A DNA stretch of 53,029 nt from a virus. Below the pieces are notes generated by a model that did no database searches, was not told the origin of the DNA, and saw nothing but the letters and a program-made list of their open reading frames with translations. The stretch is taken from positions 1 through 53,029 of IMG/VR virus record IMGVR_UViG_3300044451_000119; one strand, written 5' to 3'. The translations under genes and the position numbers were made by a program. This document shows positions 23,151-33,489 of this stretch, piece after piece. Each line of letters starts with the position of its first letter. Position 1 is the first letter of the stretch.

Positions 23151-26100
23151 TATGCCAATGCGAGTGCTCGCATGTCTTTGATCTTAGGAACGTAAGCTTG
23201 ATTTATTGATGTCAATACAATTTTAATTCTAAAATACTTAAAGTCTGGTAAGTTATTTGCAGTAAATTCATAATTTGCATAACTATCAATTGTAGAAATT
23301 GACTGATTAATATAATTTTTATCAATGAACTTGTCTGATGTTCCATCATTATTTGCAAAATTAATAACATCACCATCAACATCCAGATTCTGATATCCTG
23401 GGAAAGGAATGAAAACTGGGTCTCCATTCTCAGAATTATCTATTGCATAAAATGCTCTAATATCGGAATCTACATTTATATGAGCAGATAAGAATAATTT
23501 GATTGATCTTGCTGGATTTTTCAATCTAACAATTTTAGTTACATATTGACAATCTGATGGATCTTCAAAGAACGAATTAACTCTTGGATCAGTCTTATAG
23601 TCTGTAAATACGCTATTGATTCTATTAGAAGTTGTAATTATATTGACTCTTGTTGTATCAATAATAGGAGATAACCTTGTATTATCTGTTGCCAGATTCA
23701 TTGACATTGTAAGAGATTTATTTCCAGGTAAAGTTGGAAGTAAATTCTTTTCATTTACCTTAGACGCAATAATTCTTGGAGAATTCAGATAATTTGTTCT
23801 ATTAAGAATTACAGATTCATATCCTTGATCAATGAATGATGTTTCTGAACCACTAATACTTGTTCCACTGACTGTTCTAATCTGAGCGTTGACAGATGTT
23901 AGATTTGGAATAAAGGTTTGAATATTAGGAGTTACAGCTTCGAATGGAATGTTTTGAGTTGCTTTTGCAATATTTCCACCAGCAGTTGTTGTATCATTGA
24001 AATATAGTGGAATATATGTAGACTGTTCATTACTTCTATCTACACCATAATCTGAATCCTTCGTATTTAATTTAATGTAGTAGTAATTCAATCCGACTGA
24101 ATTTGCAACCGTAGAATCGGATAATCTGTGTGTCTTATTAATTCTTCTCAGTGAAACTCCACTGTACTCATACTTATAAATCACATCACCACTAGTAATT
24201 GCCTTTCTTACACTGTTGTCAATTCCCCTGGTAATAGTGATAAGTTGACCATTACTTACACCTTCATATTTAATGATTTCTTCATTGACAAGAATGTATC
24301 CTGGATTTGCACCAGATACTAGAAGATTTTCAAAAATTTCAAATCCAGAAACACTTCCAATTGCAATCTCTCCATTATAGTCCTTAGTATAAGGAACAGT
24401 AATAGTTGTTGGAGAAACGTCTGGAAGTACACCTTTTAATGTTACATAGTTTGTATTTGAATGCATACCATGGTTTTTGTGATTGACTTTAAAGTGCAAT
24501 CCATCAGATACTACATCTATTGCATCAGAGATGTACAGTTCAGATCCAGAGGAATTTATAATCGCTGTTGTTACCCCTGCACTAGTATATTTGTAAATTG
24601 TGTTAGCAACACCCGCAATAAAGTTACCTTGTACGTTATCAATGACCAATTGATTTACATCGCTCACTGATGTAACATTAATCTTTAAGTTAGTACCAGT
24701 TGATGTTGTGCCAAAAGTTGCGGTTAAAACATCACCAACAGAGTATCCAGTTCCACCAGACACTAATGCTATTGTTGCAACTACACCATTTTCAACTGTT
24801 ATATTTGCTGTTGCATCTTTTCCTGTTCCAGTTAAAGTTTTTAATGCAACCGCAGAATAAATTTCATTTCCTTCTAATGGAGCATAACCAAGTCCGCCAT
24901 TTAAAATGGACAGACCACTTGCCTTTCCAACTGACCCAACATAATTGCCATAAGCACCAGTTGAAAGTTGAATCACACTGTTGCCAAGGATAAAATTATT
25001 ATCAGAAAGTGCAGATGAAATACCAATCTTAATTCTTCTTGAATTTGATGTAATTGGATTTTGTACTAAGATAGGAATTTGTGCATTTCCTTCTGCTAAA
25101 TCGGGGTTAAAGAATGAAATACTTCCACTAGTTGCAAACTCGGCTCTATACAGTTTGAATGTCAAATCATCTGTAACTGTTGGTTGCCAGTTTGATGCAT
25201 TTTGTGACTTGTATAGTGCGCCGAGAATTGGTTGAGTTGAAACCAAGACTTGTGAAGAAGATGATGGTTTTTTATCAACTTCACCTAGCCTAGATGTCCA
25301 AACTTTGTAGTTATTTGAATTAGTTGATAAAACAATTGCATAATTTCTCTTTCCTTCCAGATAAACTGGTGAATTAAATGCAAAGTGAGTTGGAGTTGTT
25401 GCATCAGAAGTCTTCACCACAGAACTTGCATCAAGAGTAACTTCACTGAATGGAAGAACTACATCTGATGGTTGATTAAAATCAACAGTTCTAAGTTGGC
25501 AAGTAACTGGCAGTTCATCATCTTTATCTTTAAAGTAAATATCAAGACCTGTTAAGAAAACACCAGTTTCATCATCAACAATGAAAGTCTGTGCAAGAGG
25601 ATCAATATATTTTCCACCAAAAGATGAAACAACAGAATCTTTAAATGTAAACTTACTAATCTTCTTAGGACTCTTAATTGAAGCAATATCATCTTCAACT
25701 GCTTCAATTGTGCCAACTGACAAGTACTTGTCCTCGGATACAGAATTAAGAACGCGAGTAGAAGAACTATTGACTGAACTATTAGTCAGTTTAAATACTT
25801 TTTCACCAGTTGTGAACTTTGGATTAATTGCAACATTTGGATCTGGAATATAGAAGGACCCGATTGCAGTTCCAGTGCTATCGTTTACGATTCTGACATT
25901 TTGAACTGTTGCTTGTGCTCCACTCGTTTGTCCATATAGTTTCATTCCAACTGCAATAAATCCAAAGTATTCACCTTGTGGTTTGTTTGCAAGAGAATAT
26001 GTATCAATATTTAGAAGTGTTGATGTGGATGAATACTGAGCTGGAACTGTGAGATCTGAATTGTATGGGTTAAACTTATGTGTTTCCGTTGGAGCATTGT

Positions 26101-29100
26101 ATGGACCAAACTTGTGATTTGATATTGCCACTCTGAATGCAATCTTTGGATTCACTCCACTGATAACATCATCATAATCAATTCCTGGGAAGAATCCACT
26201 GACAGTTTCCCCAACAGAGAAAACACCAGAATCCATTGTAATTTCAACCAATTTGGGAACCACAAAATTATTAACATCTACGCCATCAAAAAATGCATAC
26301 ATTCTAGAATATGGTTGCAGACGCTTAGAAACAAATTCTACGTTTCTTGAACGGATAAATGGAGTAATTTCCGAAGCAATTGATTTATCACCAACCGTTA
26401 AAGTTTCAAATTCTTGGGTATCAATAGTTTGAGAATAAGTCTTATCAGTATCGGATGTGATAGATTCAATTGTTACACCATCTGAACTCTTTTCAAGACC
26501 AATCCATCTTAGATCTCCATTATTTGAAGAAGTTCCATTATTATTAAAGAACTGTGTATAAGTTGATCTTGTTTCTGATTTATCATTCAATAAGTTTCTA
26601 TTTCCTGTCCAAATAATGTTCCACGACTCCCAAATAGTGGGAATAAATCCAATTTGAGAATCATAATTTTCTAACTTAGCAATTTTATCAATTGTTGAAG
26701 TAAAGTTTCCAGCAACATTGAGATTTTCTGGATCGAGTTTTACAGAATCTACCCAAATATCCGAATCTGGTGTAAGATCAAGAGTTCCCTCCCAGAAGTT
26801 AACCAGATATGGTGAAATTTGTTCAGTTCTAGTTGCAAATGGTTGAGATAACCATTCAGTTGTGGTGTAATCTAAACTAATTACATCGCCAGTTTTCTTG
26901 ACATTTGAACCTTGAAGATCCGTTACATAGTTTAAATCAGCATAAGGATTAGATGACTGTCCGATTCCAATAATAGAATTTGAACCTAAAATTAGATCAA
27001 TCGCACTGGTGTAGTGTGATGGTCTTATCTCTCCGACGTTTGGATTGATCGAATTCTTTACACCGTTTCTTACATCTTGATTGGAACTGTTTTTGAAATT
27101 ATCTACAAGAAAACCAGACTTAAATTGATTGATGCCATTTTTATCTGGAACTGAAAGGTTTGCAGTGTCTGTTTCGAGTAAAGAAAGTGTTGTAAACTTT
27201 TCTAGGCTGTTAATTCTAGTTTCCAGTCTAGAAATATCAGCCATTGTGTATCTCTTATAACTTTGTTGAGATACAGACGCATTTTGTGTATTATACAGAT
27301 AAGGTGGTAAGAAAATTTGAGCAACCTCGATTGCATCATCAATTGAAGTTGGTGGATTTGGTGTTTCCGAAGATACACCTTGAACCAACTTAAATATTCC
27401 ATTTTTATTGAGGAAAACTTTGTCTATTCTTGGAAGATAGAATTTAAAATCAAGTAAAATCTGCTCATCAGATGCCAAAATATTTTTTGCACTATTTCCC
27501 GATTGTGCAAATGATCTTCCAGAAAACTCAAATGGTGATTTTGCACCAGATGAAACCGTATAAGATGCAACTCTTGGACGAATATCAATAATGTCTGTAT
27601 TTCTTAATTCATTGTAATATGGAACATCCTTATTAAAATTGAAGGAGTTGTATGAGTTTACAGTTGTGACATCTCCATCATCATTTGAAGAATAATAACC
27701 ATATTGGAAATAAACTTTAATTTTTTTCTTTGGAGAATCTTTTTCTGAGATTCTTCTTATTCTTCCATAGTCATAAAAAGTATCTCTTTGACCATTATCT
27801 AGAATATATGAACTTGTAATATCTTTACCATTAGCAGTTACGCTAGAAACCCTAGATTCAATCCCAGATTCCTCAAAAACGAGGATTTCCCCGACCGTGA
27901 AAGATTTTTGATTGAGATATACAATTTCAACTGTGGTGTCTGTTGTTTTCTCAACATATGTCGCTCTGGCACCGCTGAGAGCGCCTCTAACGGTCTCTCC
28001 TAGGATTAGATCTGCCGTAGTAGCATTTGGTCCTGTAAGCGATTCTAGGGACAATCTGGGAGCACTTGGATTATCTGTTCCGTAAGATTCAAAAACACCA
28101 CGAAGTTTGATAATGTCTGGAACATTAAGAGAAATTTCTTCGTCTTGAACTCTTGTTCCATATGGATAGTTTCCATGAGAAAGACCATCATTTAACGTAG
28201 TTGTTCCAATTCCAGACGAAGCATTTGCTGAGTATGAAACAATCAAACTGCTTGATCTCTGATTTTCTTTTGCTTTGGAAACTACATTAATTTTTCTTAA
28301 AGTGGCAATCAGTCTTGCATTTCCACTCTCGTTGATGCCGTTTATAGTTAATCTAGTAGAACCTGCACCAAACGTGAACATATCAGACCTTAAAGCCTGA
28401 ACTGTACCATCAGAGAAAGTTAAGATATATCTTTCTTCGTCAAAAGGGAGGAAAGTTTCATTTGCTGCTGCTATTACCGTATTGGTAGAATTTGCACTTA
28501 CAACAACATCATACTGTTTTCTAATTGTTAAATTTGAAGATGACAAATTAATATCTGAAACGTTTCTTCTTGAAAGCGGTGTATAGAGAGTATTGTCAAA
28601 AGATTCTGGTAATTTTGTACTAATTACTTCTAAATCCGAAACTTTTATTGTATTTTTTGGTAAATTTCCATTATTGACACCAGCAACACTTGTAGTTCCT
28701 TCAACTATAAGGGTTGTAAATCCATTATTTGTTCCTATGGACTTAACTTTTGCATAAGACTTATCATAAGCCGTTGCAGCAGCCTGTATGCTAAATGCTG
28801 ATGTTGAATATGAAATAAACTCTACAATGTCACCAGCACTCAGTCCAACTCCAAATACAACAGAAGTGCCACTTAGTGCATCATAGTTTGAATAATCAAG
28901 TTTAATACCGTTTACGTAAACATCTAAAAATCCTGGTGTATATGAAACCGTGAATGTTTGTTGACCCTTTGTTGCTGTAAATTTTGAACCAGAAAAATAA
29001 TTACCACTTCCATAGAGAATCACCTCTACCAAATCATTTGTAAATAATTTATAGTTAAGTAAGAATGATGAGTTCTGAGCAAATTGCACAAAATCATTTT

Positions 29101-31900
29101 TGTTATACTTAACGCCATCTACAAATATTTCATAATCTTTTGACGAATTATTTGGTATAAAATCATCTTGTGATTCAGATGAAGTTATTGTACTTGCTGA
29201 TGAAACATAAGACGCTGATGGATACGAAATAATTTCAACTCTATCACCTGCAACAGCTGGATTTGGTACATAAATTTCAGTTGCTGTGTTTTCAATAAAT
29301 TCTGTTGGTCTCAGCAATACACCATTATAAAAAACGTCAACATATCCAGAATTATATGATGGTACGGTATATCCAGTTTGTAGTCCAACCGCAGTAATTG
29401 TTGTTGCAGTACCAGTTATTGAACTTTGTTGTACAATCTCTACAATATCACCAGGATTTGTGTCATTTACTAAATTAATAACTGCTCCACTCGTTGCAGT
29501 ATATTCAGTATTTTTGAGAAGTTTTACACCATTGACATATACTTCTTCTCTACCTGGCGTATATGCAGCAGTAAATGATGTTGTTGCAATAGATGTTGTT
29601 ACTGTCGATAATCCAATTTTTGATCCAATAGCATACTCTCTAATTGCAACATAAGCATCTACGGTTGGAGGAGTATTTAAGTGAATAATACCAGTTCCAG
29701 TGTAGATATTAAATAAACTATCATCAATTTTAATGCCATTAATGTATAATTGAGTATTATTTTTATCTGTTGTAGTTAATGATGTTGTCGTCGAGAATGG
29801 TATGACAGTTTGTCCTTGATATGCAACAACTTCTTGCGACTGCCTAATTCCAGAGACGAAAGCATTAACTTCTACTTCATCACCAAAATTTGTTCCAACA
29901 TTCAATTGAATTGCAGTTGCACCAAGAGAAACATATTCGGAAGATGCTAATTTGATACCGTTTACATAAACATCATTATATCCAGGATTATTTTCTATCG
30001 CAAATACAGTCTCTCCTGCTGCTGAGGAAATTGATGTGATTCCTTTTGATGCAGAAGTTTCTAAAATAAAGTTATTTGAGTCAAAATATGATATTAGATT
30101 ACCTTTTTTAATTACCTTGGAGAAAGTAAGATTTGGAATTGTTACAATGCTGGTATTGGTTGCAGCATCACGCAGAGAAATAGTTGCCTCACCTATGGTT
30201 AATTTCTTGGTTTGAGTTGTATCTGCATTGAATGTTCCAGCAGCACCAACAAATCCATAAATTGATTGAACATCTTCTACGCCAAATGTTGTAACTGCAG
30301 TTGATACTCTTCCGTTTTCAGTTCCATTGAATGAAAAATTTTCACCAACAATAAAAGATCCTTTAACACTTTGTAATTGAATTTCTGTTTGATTTGTTAC
30401 GCCAGTTTTTACAAAACCAGTGGCTCCACTTGATCTACCTTTTACATAAGTGGATGCCGAAAGAGTTACTGGTTGATTGAGTACAACATTTGTATAAGTT
30501 TGAATATCATATAAAGATATGTCCCACTCATTCGATGCTGGATTTGTTGTATTGTAGGATCCGCTTTCTAGTGCGAAATCATAAACTCTTGCAACACCAA
30601 TTTCATTTCCATTAAAAACATTTTTGTTTGCAATTCTAGAATCTCTAAGGCTAACAACGTAGGTATTGCCAATTCCAATTACTGGTGATCCAGAAACATT
30701 GTTTAATGAAATTGCTGGGCCAGTTAGATAATTAATTCCTTGCTCTTTTAACTCTTTTCTGTCTCTTGGTTTTTCAACATCTAAGAATGTTGGCGCGGTT
30801 GTGTCAACTCTATAACCACGGACATATGCTTTACCAGGAGATATTTTGTAAACTGCAAGATTGTCGGATGGTGTTCCTCCATTATAAGTTAGTTGATTTT
30901 TTTTAAAAATACCATTATTTCCTTCTTCATCATTTAAAGATTCTACACAAGTTAACTTAAATGGTTTAATGTAGTAATCACCAGATTCTTCATAAGTTCT
31001 TGCTGCAAGAGTATCATTAATTAAATTATATTGCGTGTCATTTGGAGTATTTCTTAAAAGTCCATTTTGAACTGTTGCAATTTCAACGAAGTTTTTATCA
31101 TCAAAATCTAAAATAGATTTCTTTGTTAGGATGGCAGTGATCTTTAATCTATCTGCACCAGGAGAAGTATAATTGTTAAATCCTTGCGAATTGTCATAAA
31201 GGGTTTCATCGGTATCTGATGTGATCGTTTCTTCAATAATATTGAAACCAATTCTATAAGTTGGGGTGTTGAAATATTGGTCTAAAATAATTGTCTGTGT
31301 AGAAATATTAACAAATGTTCCTCTTAAAAAATATACTCCATCTTGTACTGTAAACGAAGAAGCAACTGACGTTGAGTTTTGACTTACAGTTGTTGCAAAA
31401 TTTTCATTTGGAATGAAAATAATATTCGACGTTTGCAGTCCACTTTCGGTTAGTAAGTTTTCCCCATCACTAAAAGACTGTGCAGAATTTGTTGATCCCG
31501 ATGAAATATAACTTATATAAAGAGAAGCATTTTCTCTATCCGATTCTGCTGAAAGAAGAACAGATTCAACTCTTGCTCTTACACCAGAGGTCTCACCCTT
31601 AATAGTTGTTCCTACAAGAGATTTGATGTAAGATGACACTGGAATTCCAGTGAATGAGTTTTCAATTTCAACAACACTATACTGTGTATTGTACAGCGTT
31701 TGTCCAGGAATAACTTTTGCACCCTCTCTAAAAATATGAGTTCCAAACTGCTCTGTTTGATTTTGCAGTATAGATTGTAAGGTTGTCAGTTCCCTTGCTT
31801 GAACTGGATAACCTGGTTTGAATAATACTTTATAATAATTCTTTGTTGGATCAAAGTCGTCAAAGTATGGAGAGACGTTTAAGTTAGTTTCCTGTGGCAT
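23150..31900 (-). CDS. giant DUF4815-type baseplate/tail-fibre protein (2916 residues)
   Basis: The N-terminus MPQETNLNVSPYFDDFDPTK and NYYKVLFKPGYPVQARELTT with LQSILQNQTEQFGTHIFREG is the DUF4815 signature of cyanophage baseplate-linked proteins. Residues about 640-1010 hold about six tandem units of the type YTPGREEVYVNGVKL...GD-V/I-VEI; about 1280-1700 are irregular; GLGYAPLEGNEI and GGTGYSVGDVLT at about 2335-2395 are GxGY units. The C-terminal 200 residues (PRIIASKVNEKNL, RVNSFFEDPSDCQYVTKIVR, KLFLSAHINVDSDIRAFYAI, FRIKIVLTSINQAYVPKIKD) form a probable receptor-proximal end. It occupies the T4 genes 9-12/wac slot, so it may replace some wedge and fibre functions. The frame is intact over 8.7 kb. 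Confidence 0.85.
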   Translation of the reverse strand: MPQETNLNVSPYFDDFDPTKNYYKVLFKPGYPVQARELTTLQSILQNQTEQFGTHIFREGAKVIPGQTLYNTQYSVVEIENSFTGIPVSSYIKSLVGTTIKGETSGVRARVESVLLSAESDRENASLYISYISSGSTNSAQSFSDGENLLTESGLQTSNIIFIPNENFATTVSQNSTSVASSFTVQDGVYFLRGTFVNISTQTIILDQYFNTPTYRIGFNIIEETITSDTDETLYDNSQGFNNYTSPGADRLKITAILTKKSILDFDDKNFVEIATVQNGLLRNTPNDTQYNLINDTLAARTYEESGDYYIKPFKLTCVESLNDEEGNNGIFKKNQLTYNGGTPSDNLAVYKISPGKAYVRGYRVDTTAPTFLDVEKPRDRKELKEQGINYLTGPAISLNNVSGSPVIGIGNTYVVSLRDSRIANKNVFNGNEIGVARVYDFALESGSYNTTNPASNEWDISLYDIQTYTNVVLNQPVTLSASTYVKGRSSGATGFVKTGVTNQTEIQLQSVKGSFIVGENFSFNGTENGRVSTAVTTFGVEDVQSIYGFVGAAGTFNADTTQTKKLTIGEATISLRDAATNTSIVTIPNLTFSKVIKKGNLISYFDSNNFILETSASKGITSISSAAGETVFAIENNPGYNDVYVNGIKLASSEYVSLGATAIQLNVGTNFGDEVEVNAFVSGIRQSQEVVAYQGQTVIPFSTTTSLTTTDKNNTQLYINGIKIDDSLFNIYTGTGIIHLNTPPTVDAYVAIREYAIGSKIGLSTVTTSIATTSFTAAYTPGREEVYVNGVKLLKNTEYTATSGAVINLVNDTNPGDIVEIVQQSSITGTATTITAVGLQTGYTVPSYNSGYVDVFYNGVLLRPTEFIENTATEIYVPNPAVAGDRVEIISYPSASYVSSASTITSSESQDDFIPNNSSKDYEIFVDGVKYNKNDFVQFAQNSSFLLNYKLFTNDLVEVILYGSGNYFSGSKFTATKGQQTFTVSYTPGFLDVYVNGIKLDYSNYDALSGTSVVFGVGLSAGDIVEFISYSTSAFSIQAAATAYDKSYAKVKSIGTNNGFTTLIVEGTTSVAGVNNGNLPKNTIKVSDLEVISTKLPESFDNTLYTPLSRRNVSDINLSSSNLTIRKQYDVVVSANSTNTVIAAANETFLPFDEERYILTFSDGTVQALRSDMFTFGAGSTRLTINGINESGNARLIATLRKINVVSKAKENQRSSSLIVSYSANASSGIGTTTLNDGLSHGNYPYGTRVQDEEISLNVPDIIKLRGVFESYGTDNPSAPRLSLESLTGPNATTADLILGETVRGALSGARATYVEKTTDTTVEIVYLNQKSFTVGEILVFEESGIESRVSSVTANGKDITSSYILDNGQRDTFYDYGRIRRISEKDSPKKKIKVYFQYGYYSSNDDGDVTTVNSYNSFNFNKDVPYYNELRNTDIIDIRPRVASYTVSSGAKSPFEFSGRSFAQSGNSAKNILASDEQILLDFKFYLPRIDKVFLNKNGIFKLVQGVSSETPNPPTSIDDAIEVAQIFLPPYLYNTQNASVSQQSYKRYTMADISRLETRINSLEKFTTLSLLETDTANLSVPDKNGINQFKSGFLVDNFKNSSNQDVRNGVKNSINPNVGEIRPSHYTSAIDLILGSNSIIGIGQSSNPYADLNYVTDLQGSNVKKTGDVISLDYTTTEWLSQPFATRTEQISPYLVNFWEGTLDLTPDSDIWVDSVKLDPENLNVAGNFTSTIDKIAKLENYDSQIGFIPTIWESWNIIWTGNRNLLNDKSETRSTYTQFFNNNGTSSNNGDLRWIGLEKSSDGVTIESITSDTDKTYSQTIDTQEFETLTVGDKSIASEITPFIRSRNVEFVSKRLQPYSRMYAFFDGVDVNNFVVPKLVEITMDSGVFSVGETVSGFFPGIDYDDVISGVNPKIAFRVAISNHKFGPYNAPTETHKFNPYNSDLTVPAQYSSTSTLLNIDTYSLANKPQGEYFGFIAVGMKLYGQTSGAQATVQNVRIVNDSTGTAIGSFYIPDPNVAINPKFTTGEKVFKLTNSSVNSSSTRVLNSVSEDKYLSVGTIEAVEDDIASIKSPKKISKFTFKDSVVSSFGGKYIDPLAQTFIVDDETGVFLTGLDIYFKDKDDELPVTCQLRTVDFNQPSDVVLPFSEVTLDASSVVKTSDATTPTHFAFNSPVYLEGKRNYAIVLSTNSNNYKVWTSRLGEVDKKPSSSSQVLVSTQPILGALYKSQNASNWQPTVTDDLTFKLYRAEFATSGSISFFNPDLAEGNAQIPILVQNPITSNSRRIKIGISSALSDNNFILGNSVIQLSTGAYGNYVGSVGKASGLSILNGGLGYAPLEGNEIYSAVALKTLTGTGKDATANITVENGVVATIALVSGGTGYSVGDVLTATFGTTSTGTNLKINVTSVSDVNQLVIDNVQGNFIAGVANTIYKYTSAGVTTAIINSSGSELYISDAIDVVSDGLHFKVNHKNHGMHSNTNYVTLKGVLPDVSPTTITVPYTKDYNGEIAIGSVSGFEIFENLLVSGANPGYILVNEEIIKYEGVSNGQLITITRGIDNSVRKAITSGDVIYKYEYSGVSLRRINKTHRLSDSTVANSVGLNYYYIKLNTKDSDYGVDRSNEQSTYIPLYFNDTTTAGGNIAKATQNIPFEAVTPNIQTFIPNLTSVNAQIRTVSGTSISGSETSFIDQGYESVILNRTNYLNSPRIIASKVNEKNLLPTLPGNKSLTMSMNLATDNTRLSPIIDTTRVNIITTSNRINSVFTDYKTDPRVNSFFEDPSDCQYVTKIVRLKNPARSIKLFLSAHINVDSDIRAFYAIDNSENGDPVFIPFPGYQNLDVDGDVINFANNDGTSDKFIDKNYINQSISTIDSYANYEFTANNLPDFKYFRIKIVLTSINQAYVPKIKDMRALALA

Positions 31901-31906
31901 TATTCT

Positions 31907-33466
31907 TTAAAATTGCAAAATAACTTTGATATCTTCTTTTTGATTGGTCGATCTAGTAATAGATGGTCTATTATCGACATAAATTATGTTTCCAGAATAT
32001 TTTTCAACCTCTGGTTGCGCCACACCACTTATAAACGATTGACCAAGGTTATAGGTCCTATTATTTATTACGGTAGATATACCAGTAAATGAAGTATCAA
32101 TTTGTAATCCAGTGCTTACTTCATCATTACTGATAAGAGTAGAACCACCAGATCCAACTGTTGATGCAAATTTATTCAATGTTAACCCATACTTTGGAGT
32201 TAAATTTTGAACACCACTGGTTGTAAATCCAGCCATGCTCTTGTCTTGCCAATATTTTAAGACACCAGTTACATTATCATATGAAATAACTCTACCAACA
32301 GCGGTAGATGCCAAACCAACAGTTTGGGTGATGAAACTATCGGCAGTTGGAGTAAAAGTCGTTACAGCAGTTCCAGTGAGTCTAAGTGCATATACTCCAC
32401 TTGCTTTACTAAAATCTAAGTTAGATGTAGAACTATAAGCTTTTGGATTTTGAACAATTCCAACTCTGGCAATTTGATTTCCCGTTATGAAATCTGGATT
32501 TTCTATATCATTTTCAATTCTGGAATAAATTAAAACATTACTCGCACCCAATTCACGGTAAATGTCTTTACCATGACCTCCTTGTGAAGGAATAATCACA
32601 TTAAATGAAGGAGTTGTTGTGCCTGTGGGAACATTTCCCGAAACCAAATCTACAATTCCATATGTATAACCAGAACCACCTTTTGAAATGTTTATTGATT
32701 CAATTTTTGAATCATTTCCAACAATAATAGTTGCTTCTGCACCAGAACCATTTCCTTTGATTGGAACTCTGGTATAAGTTCTATTTGCAGTCCCAAGACC
32801 AACGCCTCTATCTGTAATAGTTACAATTTTAAGTTGACCACTAGTTTCAGCATTATTTCTAACTGCCGCATTATCTGTGCTAGTTGCCCAATTAGTTGGC
32901 ACTGGAATAAAATCAATCGAATCAAATTTTATAATGTCGCTAAGATTAACAGTGTACAAATATTTCCAAATATATCCATCTCCACTGGATCCAGCAGATT
33001 TTGGTTCTAGATCAACAAAATTTGGTTCATCGAGAGATGGTCTGCCATTTGTATTTTCGGGATCAGTTCCATTTTGTAGACAAATATAAATTTTATACTC
33101 ACTGTTCATTACATAAAAATTCGAATCATATAAGTTTGTCGAATTTGATGGTTTTGATAGATTATCTCTGGTTATATCGTGACGATACATGTCATATGTT
33201 GTTCCAGAAGTCCACGTTATTTTACGAATAACTTGTCTCACATCAGATGTCGTTATTTTTTTTAGAGCAATAACAGTGTCCCAAATATCATTCTCTTCCG
33301 AAAAACTATCTTTTGGGGATGGTGGAGTCGTGTTCCATGTAGAACTTATATCTGTGGCGTTTGGCAAACCAATGAAAGTATAATATGCATTAGCAGTTGA
33401 CGCCACGGATGTGACAAAGTTATTTGCACTTAATATTCTGAACTGATCAGTTATAATAGCGGACAT
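31907..33466 (-). CDS. 8: baseplate wedge protein gp8
   Basis: A 519-residue protein (T4 gp8 is 334). The N-terminal ILSANNFVTSVASTANAYYT with FIGLPNATDISSTWN parallels T4 KMLNFYNSIGSGPDKNTIFI; then GDGYIWKYLYTVNLSDIIKF parallels GDGYVWEYLFEIPPDVSINR; and the C-terminus GNIIYVDNRPSITRSTNQKE-DIKVILQF parallels T4 IYMENRPPIIMAMDQTEEIN. gp8 is a dimeric wedge component. Extra length is in the middle and includes one GxGY unit (NISKGGSGYTYGIVDLVSGN, about residue 258). The start is ATG at 33466; a late-like box lies at 33482-33489. It is the last gene of the 25-6-7-8 block. Confidence 0.9.
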   Translation of the reverse strand: MSAIITDQFRILSANNFVTSVASTANAYYTFIGLPNATDISSTWNTTPPSPKDSFSEENDIWDTVIALKKITTSDVRQVIRKITWTSGTTYDMYRHDITRDNLSKPSNSTNLYDSNFYVMNSEYKIYICLQNGTDPENTNGRPSLDEPNFVDLEPKSAGSSGDGYIWKYLYTVNLSDIIKFDSIDFIPVPTNWATSTDNAAVRNNAETSGQLKIVTITDRGVGLGTANRTYTRVPIKGNGSGAEATIIVGNDSKIESINISKGGSGYTYGIVDLVSGNVPTGTTTPSFNVIIPSQGGHGKDIYRELGASNVLIYSRIENDIENPDFITGNQIARVGIVQNPKAYSSTSNLDFSKASGVYALRLTGTAVTTFTPTADSFITQTVGLASTAVGRVISYDNVTGVLKYWQDKSMAGFTTSGVQNLTPKYGLTLNKFASTVGSGGSTLISNDEVSTGLQIDTSFTGISTVINNRTYNLGQSFISGVAQPEVEKYSGNIIYVDNRPSITRSTNQKEDIKVILQF

Positions 33467-33481
33467 TGTAGGTTTTTTATG

Positions 33482-33489
33482 TATTTATT
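33482..33489 (-). promoter_or_regulatory. late-type box (AATAAATA) upstream of gp8
   Basis: The minus strand reads AATAAATA only 15 bases before the gp8 ATG, and it overlaps the end of the gp7-like gene. This gives a very short leader, so it is a weaker candidate than the others. Confidence 0.3.
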